Shown: positions 19,240 to 30,980 of the stretch, piece by piece
Layout of the letters: each line of letters begins with the position of its first letter
Position numbering within the stretch: position 1 is the stretch's first letter
NCBI RefSeq assembly: GCF_029168945.1
Contig: NC_083601.1
Span: 33,531,660 to 33,595,659, forward strand
DNA from: Cannabis sativa
Lineage: Eukaryota > Streptophyta > Magnoliopsida > Rosales > Cannabaceae
Length of the DNA: 64,000 nt
Reading direction: 5' to 3'
Made by a program: the position numbers and the translations under genes
The notes under the pieces: generated by a model
What the model was told of the DNA's origin: nothing
The model's input: only the letters and a program-made list of their open reading frames with translations
Database searches by the model: none

Positions 19240-22164
19240 TCGTAATCAACAATGTCAATAACATCAAAACTAAGATTATACTATGAACAAATACGATTAT
19301 CATATAAATAATATGTTCTAACAATAAAGTGAGAAACCCAATTAACAGATTATTTGACAAAACGTAAAGAAACATTAATAAAATAAAATAAAAGTTGTTT
19401 ACAATCCTCATCAATACCACTAAAAGTGGGTGACAAAATATTCAAATTTATAACAATTTGTACCAATAGCAAACAATCATATTTAGTAATACTAACACCG
19501 GAAAAATCACGTTTTAATAGCACTTCCTTGAGAGCCACGACTTCAGCAATCTCTTGAGAAACACGCCCAAGCCGCAGTCCCAAAATCCCAGCCACAACCC
19601 TAGGGGTGGCAATTCGTGTTTGCGGGTCGTGTTCGTGTCGTGTCGAGATCCATGTATATACTTGATCCGAACACGACCCGTTTACAAGCGAGTTAACACG
19701 ACACGACTCATGTAACCCGTTTATAAGCATATTTTATTTAAACATGTTAACCAATAACACGCTTATGAAGTATTCAACACGTTTATAACCCATTTATGAC
19801 ATGTTAAAGTACTAAAATAACTTAAAATAGGTCATTAACGAGTCAATTTTGTGATAGTTGTGTCAACCCGAATATGATCTGTTTATTAAATAGCCTAAAA
19901 CCAGTTGCACCTAATGTTGTGAAAAACTAATTTTCGAAGCATAAACCTGAGATAATTCCACCCCACCCTATCATACGCTTAACTAATATCAAGCGTTAAC
20001 ACCATAACCCCCTCATTCCCGGAAGCATTGCGCTTCAAATAGTGCATAATTGATACCATAATATTATCGAAAATCAACTAAATCAGTATAAATACGCTTT
20101 ATGCGTCAAAAATTACATGTGGCAGTACCACTTTAAAATGATTGGCCATCACCTTAAAAATAATCTTGTAGACCACATTACACAAAAGAGATTGGCCTTA
20201 AATTCACCATCTTTATCGAGTTATTATTTGTTGGAATAATAACAATATTGATATCATTAATGCCAATTGAAAACTCACTCGAAGAGAAAACCTGTTGAAC
20301 TAACTTTACTACATTCGCCCCACAATATGCCAAAATTTCTGATAAAATCCCAAACTCATTCTATTAAGACTCGGAGCCTTCTCCGGATGCATTTGAAACA
20401 GAGCCCTATGAATTCCCTCTTCCGAAACGAGACACACTAAATCATCATTTTGAGAATCTGAAACCAAAACTTGAATATCATTAAGCAGGTTACCCCAATT
20501 GGTATCTGAGGCAATATGAATACCTTGGAAATAGTTTTTTACTAACTGAGGAAGCCCATCATCCCAAGTAAACCAATCACCCTTATCATCTTGCAACTTA
20601 GAAATATGATTTGTACATTTACGAGCACTCGCCATCGCATGAAAATATCAACTATTCTTATCACCCTCTTTCAACCAGAACTGCTTCGCCCTTTGCTTCT
20701 AAAAAACTTCTTTTTACAGTCAGAATCTCATAAAACTTATGTTGCTCTTTCTCATACAACCTTTGTGAATCAACATCAGTTTTTTGACGAAACTCCCTCA
20801 ACCGTCTCTTACACTACATCAGCATCTCCTTAAAACATGTGGTGGCACTCTTACCCCAATCACTCAGAACCACCCCACACCTAGAGATTTTCTCAAAGAG
20901 ACTTGCCTCCAAACTACCCTCCCAAACCCCTTCACCAATTGCTCACACATAGGCTCCTGTGACCATGAATTTTTAAATTTAAAATGCTTAACACACTGAG
21001 AAATAACATGAATACACGTATCTAAGAAAATTGAACAATGGTCCGAGCCTAAAAACTCAAGATTAACCAGATAAGCTTCCTTAAAAATATCAAGCTAATA
21101 TTGCGTAAGAGGAGCCTTATCAAGGCAGGCCTCCATACATCCATTCGTACCACGACCACTCTCCCATGTAAAACGATATCCACTCAACTCAAAATCAAAC
21201 AACACACAGTCATTTAACATACCTCGAAATCCATCCTATAGCCAGTTTAGATATGCCATCCGTCCTCTCTTCTCCTAATTACTCCCCTTATTATTTAGAT
21301 CGCCAATAATGCATTACAGAAGAGTGGACTGGTTCTTCAAAGTACGAACCAAATCCTAAGTATCCTGTCTAAACCTCCTATTTGGCTCCCCATACAAACT
21401 TGTAAGTCTCCAAGCCTCCATACCCCCAACCGCAACAACCACATCTATGTGGTTATTTGAATAACAAAGTATAGTAGCCTCCTCAAATGCCTTCTAAAAC
21501 ATAGGAATACCCCCATTTATCATTAAGCATCAATAGAAAAACACCCCTTATAACCAATACGAACCTTGAATCTCTCAATAACCTCCTTGCTACAAATCGT
21601 CTCACATAAAAAAAAAATAGTTTTTTTTTGGATTATAAGACCCATAAAGAATTGAGTTTTTCGTAGATTCCCAAGCTCACAATAATTCCAACTTAACATA
21701 CTCATTTCGTTAGGCGACTTGCTTCATAGGTCGCGTCCCTTGAACATTTTTGACCCCTCAATAGCATCATGGTCCATCACCTCGATAACAACTATAATCA
21801 ACACACCCTCCCCCTCAGCACCTAACTTTCGTTCCTTCATCTCCACCAAATCAAGAACATATGACAACCTTTCATCAACCCTCAGCTTATTGACAAACCC
21901 TTCCTTACTAACACCAAAACCCTCTCCACCCACCACAACCTTACCATTATCCCGTACTCCATTAACAAAACATTTCTTGTTTACAACACAATCCCCAGCT
22001 GACGCCACTGCCCTATCTGTCCCCGTAAACACCCATATTATTCTCTCCTACCACCATCGGAGTCGATCGCAACCACCTGGCTCCAATCATATGTGAAGAT
22101 TTTTATGACGTAACACACATAAAATTACCATTCGACCAAACACAGAAGTGAGCCAGTGTAGTAT
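19240..22164 (-). pseudogene. L1-type LINE, 3' portion: endonuclease, reverse transcriptase, RNase H (decayed)
   Basis: Reading right to left: end of ORF1 (about 22145-21724, decayed); start of the endonuclease at 21705 with MSMLSWNYCELGNLRKTQF and ICSKEVIERFKVRIGYKGCF; GSDHCSIFL (about 21030) as the endonuclease SDH motif; FWLKEGDKNS.YFHAMASAR (about 20690-20630); reverse-transcriptase start with ALFQMHPEKAPS and GFYQKFWHIVG (20400-20310); NLRPISLVCNVVYKI (about 20200); then RNase H at 19600-19350 with AEVVALKEVLLKRDFSGVSI and SLRFVK. The catalytic middle of the reverse transcriptase is missing, and there are stops and frameshifts throughout. The element continues at 30981-31760, since the gypsy element 22170-30975 is inserted in it. 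Confidence 0.85.
19601..19915. mobile_element. hAT-like non-autonomous insertion in the LINE, right end degraded
   Basis: The left end TAGGGGTGGCAATTCGTGTT is typical of a common plant hAT MITE, followed by GTCGTGTTCGTGTCGTGTC and inverted copies (AACACGACCCG, AACACGACACGAC). It interrupts the LINE RNase H region. The right end near 19905-19915 (GTTGCACCTA) is a degraded match to TTGCCACCCCTA; an 8-bp target duplication is no longer visible. Confidence 0.6.
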
Positions 22165-22169
22165 ATACA

Positions 22170-24494
22170 TGTAATAACTCAATTATTAAAATTACTTATT
22201 TAATTATTATTAGAATAGTCTAGATATCTCGATGTGGAAGTAGTGAATAGATGAATAAATTAGTAAAAGAGTGACCTTCTTTAAATTTACGATAATAAAG
22301 TTATAGTGATTTTATGTTATGCATGGAAAGCATGCACGTGTAGCATGATATAGTAAATTATAGTGAATTATTTAGATTTTTAAATTAGTTGAGAAATTGA
22401 TGGGTTTATTTGATGGATTGGTGCTAGTTGCTTGTAAGCTACTTCCATACAGTATATGTGTGTAATACAAGTAATGGGGTGGTTAGTAATTAAGCATAAA
22501 ATTAAAATTGTACAGGTGGCAAATTATGAGTAAGTCTTGCTTTCAAGTTGTAGGCATTGTGTCGTTCTTATAACTTGGATTATTTGAAATTACTATGTGC
22601 TTTGATATGGTAATATTATTAAGTTAGGAAAAGATTTTATAATCATTATTGAGTAGTAATAGTTGTACTAAGGATAGTTAGAAGTTTAAGGAGAATCTTA
22701 TACAACCTAGTCTAGTAAGATTGTATACGTGGGAACTAGAGAGGATAAAGCTCTCACCAATTAACAAATCAAAAACCAATTGCTAACTTCAATTCGATTT
22801 ATTTGGGGAATTACTGAAGCTTTGACCGAATAGTTAGGGGCTAAGGATGAATATATTTATCTAATTGCTTAATTTAATAGCTTTATAAAGTTTAACTATG
22901 GTTAGATGGGGATCGTGGCATAAGTTAAAGGATATAGCTTAGGGTGAGTTAACTAAAGCTTAAGGCTATAAATAGGAGTCATTAGTGTAAACATAGCTCA
23001 CACCAATCTCTATTATGGATTTACATACCAAAATTCTCTTGCAATTATTCTCTCCCTCATATATTCACTTATTTCATTTTAGAATGAAGCCTTAGCTCCG
23101 CTTAATATGTCACCATAAAACCAAACACCACCCACAAACCATTGTTTTCTTGTCCCTATTAACTCAAGGCTAAGACACTAAGTTAATATCATCCTCTCAT
23201 ATATCTTACATCATATTAACAATTACCATCTATCATTTGAAGTTCAAGTTTTGGTGCTCAACTAGATCTCATTGAAGCTAATTAAGGTATATCATTCTAT
23301 AATTTTGGGTTTATAGATTCAAAGTTAAGGTCTCGTGTATATATATTTATATATATACTATTGTGATATGTTCTAATTAATAAGTGTAAAATTTAGGTTT
23401 TTCATAAGAAACTCATTATTGGTTTTCAAGGATCACTCTTATTGCAATCAAGGCTAGAACTCCACATTCGAGGTAAAGAAATTAAGTAGAAAAACTTAAG
23501 TTTTCTGTATGTAATAACATTCATAGGAAGAGTGGGAATAGTAAAAGAGAAGTTAACTAAGGTCTTCTGCCTGACTCTTTATTGTTTGTTATTTAATGTA
23601 CTGTATAATATATATTTAAATAATATGTTTATAAGATTCATGTTATTTATGTATGTTACAGTATTAGAGCATGGCCATTGCTAAAGGTATATATTTAAAT
23701 AATATGTTTATAAGATTCATGTTATTTAAGTATGTATGTAAATAAGGTGTTTATAAGATTCACATTATTTAGTTATGATTGTTATGTTATTTAAATAATG
23801 TATAGTAGTTCGACATTATTTAAATTAGATAGATTATAGTTTATGTGACATGGTTTCGACCGAGAAGATAATGGTTAAATACTTGATTCTCGGGGTCTAT
23901 ATGGTAGATAGGGGCCATTTAGTAGTGGGTACGATTTTATCAACCTGCCCTCCGCCATTTAGTCCAATAGCTCGGTTTATTTGCACAAAGTCGAACTTGG
24001 GGCGTAATCATTTTATGTGATTTAGCTTAGAACCTAATTATTAGCTACTAGTGATATGGTTAAGTTTATGTATTGCTAGTTGTCAATATACGAGCATGTG
24101 CATTTTTAGTTAAGTTTTATTTTTTTTTTTGTTTATGTGACTACTCGACACACATTTCCTTACCGAGTTTAGTAGCTTTCACCCTTATCAAATTACCATG
24201 TGCGTACCTCAAGGTAATCGAAAGTTTAAAGCTCGTGGCGAAAGTGGAACTTCGGACGCTCGTGTGTGTGAACTCGCCGAGGACCATATAACCGTGGCCT
24301 AGTGGCGCTCTCGTTTATTTATTTACGCTATTAAACTTATGTCGCAATTATTTTAGTTATTATTTATTATGTCTTTTGTACGAAAACTCGCGCCGGTGGA
24401 ATATTTTCAAGTATTAAATAAAAATGCGACATTATGATTTTCCGCGTTTAACACTTGTAAACAAAATTTATATTTTTATAAAAGTACGGCGTTG
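22170..24494 (+). repeat. 5' LTR of the gypsy element
   Basis: About 2.3 kb, collinear with 28647-30975. The first 1.7 kb is nearly identical between the LTRs; the last 600 bp differs by many small indels and C/T differences. The exact right end is blurred (ACGGCGTTGCGCTGTA here against ACGGGCGTTACA in the 3' LTR). A TATA box (TATAAATA, 22967-22974) followed by a C-rich leader marks the likely start of element transcription. Confidence 0.88.
22967..22974 (+). promoter_or_regulatory. TATA box in the gypsy 5' LTR
   Basis: GGCTATAAATAGGAGTC, matched at 29448-29455 in the 3' LTR, with CTCACACCAATC about 30 bases downstream. This is the usual form of an LTR promoter. Confidence 0.6.
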
Positions 24495-25330
24495 CGCTGT
24501 ATCTGCTAGCCATAGACGGCCCGTAACGTTCTCACGAGTTACACACACGTTTAAAAAGTCTCCGTTTCGCTACCATGTAAGACTCATATTATATGTTTGC
24601 ATTATTATTTCTACTTGTGTAATTTTAAAATTGCATTTACTCCAGAGACCTTAGTACCAATAACCAAGTTGAGGTACTACCCAGGCATATGAAATCAAAT
24701 ATTTTTTTTTTATTTTTTTAAAAAAAAAAAAAATCATTACTAGAAAGCCTAGAAATTTTCTTTTATTTAAGTAAAAATATTAAAAAAAATGTTTTATTAT
24801 TTTATTTTACGTATTTATTTATTTTTATTTAGTTATTTAGTTGTTAATCTTAGAATAAATAGAAATTATTTTGTGAACTGTTATGTTAATAGGGAGAATT
24901 TTCCTATTATAGAGAATAGTTATGCTAGTTTCTTAGAAATTTAATCTACTAAATATATATTATATATATTATGTAGAAATAGTTAGGCTCGTTTCTTAAG
25001 AATTTTATTGTAGAAGAATTAGAACTAAATATTATGAGTTAGCTGTTGCTAGACGATCAAGTTAGCTAAATAGAAACAAACAAGAAGGAGGAGCTTCAAC
25101 ACCTACAAGAAGTTTAGGGAAGGAGACGAGCTACAAGGCTAATGAGTTGTACTATTATGGAAGAGGCACCCGTGTAAGCCGAGTCGAGAGGACGCTTGTT
25201 TTTGCGAGTGGTGAAAGAGAATGTCAAGCTTGTGGAACGACTCCAAGCTAAGGATGAAAAGTTGCATTGCAATAAGCGGTAAAGCACGAGGAATTCAATT
25301 CAACAAATAACACATCGCTTTCGAGCCACC
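24495..25330 (+). other. Noncoding leader and deleted gag region of the gypsy element
   Basis: Poly-T/poly-A tract at 24700-24733 and AT-rich sequence. No intact gag. No clear primer-binding site next to the blurred LTR edge. Confidence 0.5.
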
Positions 25331-25339
25331 ATATGAAAG

Positions 25340-26660
25340 TATTAAAAAAAATATTATTGACATTTGAAGGAGGCTCTAATCCATTAGAGGGGAAGGAACG
25401 ACAAAGTATTGTAGATCCCATATTGGATATATGAAACTCAATAATAGTACAACCGACAAATGACTTGATGTAGCTAGAAATGAAGGATCATGACATCGCA
25501 CACGATATGGATTGGCTATCCATTCATCAATTGCTAAAAGTATTTAGTCGCTTTTGGCAACAAAGGCCGAGACAAGTATACGTTCATAAAGAGTTAAGAT
25601 AGCCTTATGAACTTCTTTAATCTCATCCTTAAAGACTACCTAGATAAGAAAGGCATGGTGTCAAGCATTGTTGGCCAATCTAATGAACCAAGTAGGAGAC
25701 ATCTGCTAACAAACATCCACGTTAGCCTCGATAATCCCAAAGGTCTTTCTAAAAGATCTACCGTGGATACCCCTCGTACGTTGATGTGGAGTTCATAATC
25801 AAGTTAGCTCTAAGAGTGCTTAAATTTTGAAGGCTCCATACAAAATGGCAATTTACGAGCCGTAGAAACTCAAAGTATAGCTACAAGATCTCCTAGACAA
25901 GGGATCATTAGACCAAGTTACTCACCTCGGGGTGCTCCAAGATTCTTCATCAAGAAGAAAGATGGAAGCATATGAGATCGTGCATATACTACCTCAAGCT
26001 CAACAAGGTGACCATCAAGAATAAGTACCCTTTACCAAGGATAGATGATCTCTTCGATCAATTACAAGGCTTCGAGTGTATTCTAAAAAATATATATATA
26101 TATATATTTAAGATCTAGTGTATCACCGCTGAAGGTCCGGAAGGAAGACATACCCAAGGTAGCATTCCGTAACATGGTATGGACACTATGAGTTTTGCAG
26201 AATGTCTTTCGACTAACTAACGCCCCAACAACCTTCATGGATATGATGAATATGGTGTTCAAGGAGTACCTAGATAAGTTTGTTGTTGTATTCATTGATG
26301 ACATTCTTATCTACTCCAAAACCAAGTGGAGGAACATGAGGAACACCCGAGGATGACTCTAAACCGACTTAAGGAGAGCCAACTATACGCCAAATTGAAG
26401 AAATGTGAATTCCGGTTAGCAAGGTGGCATTCCTGTGCCATATAGTTTCCAAAGATGGAGTCGAGTAGGTGGATCTTACAAAGATCGAAGCGGTCAAGAG
26501 CCGGCCAACACCTAAGATCGCAAGTGAAGTAAGAAGCTTTTCTTGGGTCTAGTTGGTTACTATGTACGCTTCGTGGAAGGATTTTCCAAGATCGCAACTC
26601 CTTCCGACCAACTTGACTTGAAAGACCCAAAAGTTTGTCTAGTCGAAAAGTACGAGGGTA
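25340..26660 (+). pseudogene. gypsy gag scrap, protease tail and reverse transcriptase, frameshifted
   Basis: Pieces in several frames: FEGGSNPLEG (gag, about 25360); DIAHDMDWLSIHQLLKVFSR (protease-RT linker, usually DVILGMDWL, about 25490); [14 protein letters not shown], a shifted form of the usual [35 protein letters not shown] and FDQLQGFEC (RT, about 26000-26075); KVRKEDIPKVAF (26130); FIDDIL, the catalytic F/YxDD box, at 26291-26308; KLKKCEFRLARWHS (26390). A (TA)n run at 26088-26108 replaces the expected S(K)IDLRSGYHQ segment. Not translatable as one protein. Confidence 0.8.
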
Positions 26661-26669
26661 GCTTTCTAA

Positions 26670-27210
26670 ACACTTAAGGACAAACTAATAATGCCCCGTG
26701 TATTATGTGTTCCCAATAACAAGGATAAGTTTGTGGTGTACTGTGATGCATTAAAACAAGGGTTAGGATGCGTGCTGATGCAAAATGACAATGTAGTAGC
26801 CTATGCCTCAAGACAACTTAAGGAGTATGAACAGAGGTACCCAACACACGATCTGGAGTTGGCGGCAGTAGTTTTTGCGCTAAAATATGGAGGCACTATC
26901 TCTACGGGAGAAATGTGAAATTTTTATACCGACCACAAGAGTTCGAAATACTTCTTTATGCAAAAGAAACTCAACATGAGGCAGAGGCGATGGCTAGAGC
27001 TTGTTAAGGACTATGATTGTGAAATCCACTACCATCCGGGGAAGGCCAACGTAGTAGCAGACGCGCTAAGTAGACGCAGTTATGCCAGCTTGGCAATACT
27101 GGCACAAATGGAAATGCCACTACAACAAGAACTCCAAAGAAATGGTATAAAGATCATTACACAAAAGCTAGCTAACCTAACCATTGTCTTACCGCTTACA
27201 AGAACTTAAA
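26670..27210 (+). pseudogene. gypsy RNase H domain
   Basis: The frame at 26691 gives [40 protein letters not shown] and [11 protein letters not shown]. After a stop and shift, the frame at 26958 gives [20 protein letters not shown] and [15 protein letters not shown]. This is the RNase H of plant Ty3-gypsy elements (motifs YASRQL, HDLEL, ADALSR). It is broken between the two parts around 26918-26957, where WRHYLYGR and FTDHKSLKYF-like sequence is degraded. Confidence 0.85.
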
Positions 27211-27211
27211 G

Positions 27212-28005
27212 ATGCACAGATTGTTGATGAGTTCTTACGAAGAAAAGAGTGTGCATGCCGAGAAGGAGGTGCAGGATTTCTCCGAAGGTTCAGACGGCAT
27301 GCTAAGGTATAAGGGAAGAGTGTGTGAAGCCAACGACGTAGAGCTTAAAAACAATATCTTGATTGAAGCACACACTACACCCTACTCAATGCATCCAGGG
27401 TGAACCAAAATGTACAATGACTTAAAAACCTTGTATTGGTGGCCGTGGATAAAGAAGGATGTAGCTGAATTTGTAGCTAGATGCCTCACATGTCAACAAG
27501 TTAAGGTTGAATATCAGATACCAACAAGGATGTTACAACCCTTGGTAATCCCGGAATGGAAGTGGGAAGATATAGCCATGGATTTTGTGACAAGACTACC
27601 TCGAACAACCAAGAAACACGACTCAATTTGGGTAATTATAGACAGACTCACAAAGTAAGCACACTTTGTTCCAGTAAAGTCTACTTACAAGACAGAAAGC
27701 AAGACACCGACTTGTACGTACAGGGAGATATAAAGGTTGGAGTTCCAAAGACGATAGTCTTCGATAGAGGCTCGCATTCACCCAAGTTCCGGGAGAGTCT
27801 ACATAAGGCAATGGGGACGCTGCTGAAATTAAGTACAGCATTTCATCCCCAAACAGATGGACAATCTGAACGTACCATCCAAATGCTTGTGGATATGCTT
27901 CGAGCGTGTGCACTGGACTTCACTGGCTCGTGGAGTAAGTATTTACCTCTAATGGTGTTCTCCTACAATAATAGCTATCAAGCCACAATCTAAATGGCAC
28001 CATAT
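27212..28005 (+). pseudogene. gypsy integrase, frameshifted
   Basis: Zinc-binding HHCC part: EAHTTPYSMHPG and CLTCQQVKVEYQ (27360-27510). Catalytic core: KWEDIAMDFVTRLPRTTKKH with the first D (27560-27620); IVFDRGSHSPKFRESLHKAM with the second D (about 27755); AFHPQTDGQSERTIQMLVDM with the catalytic E (27840-27900). A stop/shift near 27655 separates the zinc finger plus first D from the rest, and another stop lies at 27403. All three acidic catalytic residues are still present, split over frames. Confidence 0.85.
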
Positions 28006-28369
28006 GAGATGCTTTATGGATGAAAATGTAGATCGCCGCTTCACTTGGATGAAGTTGGAGAAAGACACTACTTAGGTCCAAAGCAGTAAGAGAAGCTTTA
28101 GAAGCAGTTGAAAAGATACGGCAAAGGATGCTCACCGCCTAAAGTAAAAGGTGCGCGCATTTGAAAAGACGGGAGGTTGAGTTTTCCGTAGGGAACTTAG
28201 TGTTCTTGAAGGTATCACCTATGAACGGTTATGCGTTTCGAAAAAAAGGGAAAAGTTAAGCCCAAGATTTATGTGTCCTTTTGAAATATTGGACAGAGTT
28301 GGCGAGGTAGCTTACCGTTTGACCCTACCGCCAACATTAGTGTAAACAAACATAATATTTTCCACATTT

Positions 28370-28611
28370 CTATGTTACTTAAGTATGTACCTGATCCGAC
28401 ACATGTGCTTAAATACGAGAACTTGAACTTGCAGCAGGACATGAGTTACATGGCACGCCCTGTGCGCGTGATAGAAAAAGGAACAAAAGTCTTACGAAAT
28501 AAGACTATACCTTTAGTCAAAATCTTGTGGAGTGATAGTTCTAATAGAGAAGCGACATGGGTGTTGGAGAAGGACATGCTAATCCGCACTCGAGTTACTT
28601 CTCATAAGTAA
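28370..28611 (+). pseudogene. gypsy pol C-terminus, chromodomain-like
   Basis: YVPDPTHVLKYENLNLQQDM, then RPVRVIEKGTKVLRNKTIPL and VKILWSDSSNREATWVLEKD. This resembles the C-terminus of plant chromovirus-type gypsy elements, where a chromodomain follows integrase (VLRNKxIPLVKVLW...EEATWExE). The intervening 28006-28370 (KASHLVPVSMAP-like and LKVSP-type stretches) is degraded. It ends about 35 bases before the 3' LTR. Assignment to the Del/Tekay-like chromoviruses is inference. Confidence 0.7.
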
Positions 28612-28646
28612 ATTTCGAGGACTAAATTCCTTTAAGGAGGGTAGAT

Positions 28647-30975
28647 TGTAATAACTCAATTATTAAAATTACTTATTTAATTATTATTAGAATAGTCTAG
28701 ATATCTCGATGTGGAAGTAGTGAATAGATGAATAAATTAGTAAAAGAGTGACCTTCTTTAAATTTACGATAATAAAGTTATAGTGATTTTATGTTATGCA
28801 TGGAAAGCATGCACGTGTAGCATGATATAGTAAATTATAGTGAATTATTTAGATTTTTAAATTAGTTGAGAAATTGATGGGTTTATTTGATGGATTGGTG
28901 CTAGTTGCTTGTAAGCTACTTCCATACAAAAGATATATGTGTGTAATACAAGTAATGGGGTGGTTAGTAATTAAGCATAAAATTAAAATTGTACAGGTGG
29001 CAAATTATGAGTAAGTCTTGCTTTCAAGTTGTAGGCATTGTGTCGTTCTTATAACTTGGATTATTTGAAATTACTATGTGCTTTGATATGGTAATATTAT
29101 TAAGTTAGGAAAAGATTTTATAATCATTATTGAGTAGTAATAGTTGTACTAAGGATAGTTAGAAGTTTAAGGAGAATCTTATACAACCTAGTCTAAGAAG
29201 ATTGTATACGTGGGAACTGTAGAGGATAAAGCTCTCACCAATTAACAAATCAAAAACCAATTGCTAACTTCAATTCGATTTATTTTGGGGAATTACTGAA
29301 GCTTTGACCGAATAGTTAGGGGCTAAGGATGAATATATTTATCTACTTGCTTAATTTAATAGCTTTATAAAGTTTAACTATGGTTAGATGGGGATCGTGG
29401 CATAAGTTAAAGGATATAGCTTAGGTGAGTTAACTAAAGCTTAAGGCTATAAATAGGAGTCATTAGTGTAAACATAGCTCACACCAATCTCTATTATGGA
29501 TTTACATACCAAAATTCTCTTGCAATTATTCTCTCCCTCATATATTCACTTATTTCATTTTAGAATGAAGCCTTAGCTCCGCTTAATATGTCACCATAAA
29601 ACCAAACACCACCCACAAACCATTGTTTTCTTGTCCCTATTAACTCAAGGCTAAGACACTAAGTTAATATCATCCTCTCATATATCTTACATCATATTAG
29701 CGTCACCATCTATCATTTGAAGTTCAAGTTTTGGTGCTCAACTAGATCTCATCGAAGCTAATTAAGGTATATCATTCTATAATTTTGGGTTTATAGATTC
29801 AAAGTTAAGGTCTCGTGTATATATATTTATATATATACTATTGTGATATGTTCTAATTAATAAGTGTAAAATTTAGGTTTTTCATAAGAAACTCATTATT
29901 GGTTTTCAAGGATCACTCTTATTGCAATCAAGGCTAGAACTCCACATTCGAGGTAAAGAAATTAAGTAGAAAAACTTAAGTTTTCTGTATGTAATAACAT
30001 TCATAGGAAGAGTGGGAATAGTAAAAGAGAAGTTAACTAAGGTCTTCTGCCTGACTCTTTATTGTTTGTTATTTAATGTACTGTATAATATATATTTAAA
30101 TAATATGTTTATAAGATTCATGTTATTTATGTATGTTTACAGTATTAGAGCATGGCCATTGCTAAAGGTATATATTTAAATAATATGTTTATAAGATTCA
30201 TGTTATTTAAGTATGTATGTAAATAGTGTGTTTATAAGATTCACATTATTTAGTTATGATTGTTATGTTATTTAAATAATGTATAGTAGTTTGACATTAT
30301 TTAAATTAGATAGATTATAGTTTATGTGACATGGTTTGACCGAGAAGATAATGGTTAAATACTTGATTCTTGGGTCTATATGGTAGATAGGGGGCCATTT
30401 AGTAGTGGGTACGATTTTACTGAACCCAGCCCTCCGCCATTTAGTCCAATAGCTCGGGTTTATTTGCCAAAGTCGAACTTGGGCGTAATCATTTTATGTG
30501 ATTTAGCTTAGAACCTAATTATTAGCTACTAGTGATATGGTTAAGTTTATGTATTGCTAGTTGTCAATATATGAGCATGTGCATTTTTAGTTAAGTTTTA
30601 TTTTTTTTTTGTTTATGTGACTACCTGACACACATTTCCTTACTGAGTTTAGTAGCTCACCCTTATCAAATTACCATGTGCAGACCAAGGTAACTGAAAG
30701 TTTAGAAAGTCGGTGGCGAGTGGAACTTTGGACGCTTGTGTGTGTGAACTCGCTGAGGACCATATAACTGTGGGCGGTCTAGGGCGCTCTGTTTATTTAT
30801 TTACGCTATTAAACTTATGTCGCAATTATTTTAGTTATTATTTATTATGTCTTTTGTACGAAAACTGGCCAGTTGTGAATATTTTCAAGTATTAAATAAA
30901 AATGCGACATTATGATTTTCCGCGTTTAACACTTGTAAACAAAATTAATATTTTTATAAAAGTACGGGCGTTACA
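28647..30975 (+). repeat. 3' LTR of the gypsy element
   Basis: 2329 bp, TGTAATAACTC...GGCGTTACA, preceded by the purine tract AAGGAGGGTAGAT and followed by ATACA. Compared with the 5' LTR, CG in that copy is often TG here in the last 500 bases (ACCGAG/ACTGAG, CTTCGG/CTTTGG, GCTCGTG/GCTTGTG), together with small indels. Confidence 0.92.
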
Positions 30976-30980
30976 ATACA

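Larger units (their letters stand above)
22170..30975 (+). mobile_element. Ty3-gypsy LTR retrotransposon, defective
   Basis: Direct LTRs of about 2.3 kb (22170 to about 24494, and 28647-30975) start TGTAATAACTC, and the second ends GGCGTTACA. A perfect target duplication ATACA lies at 22165-22169 and 30976-30980. A polypurine stretch, AAGGAGGGTAGAT, precedes the 3' LTR. Between them are plus-strand remnants in order: gag scrap (about 25350, FEGGSNPLE), protease/RT leader with MDWLS, reverse transcriptase, RNase H, integrase and a chromodomain-like C-terminus. This pol order (RT-RH before IN) is that of Ty3-gypsy. Stops and frameshifts are many. The element is inserted in a minus-strand LINE. 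Confidence 0.93.

Noticed and set aside
21724..22096. Frames of more than 100 residues on both strands
   Set aside because: The minus-strand frame is part of decayed LINE ORF1 and the plus-strand frame is its shadow.
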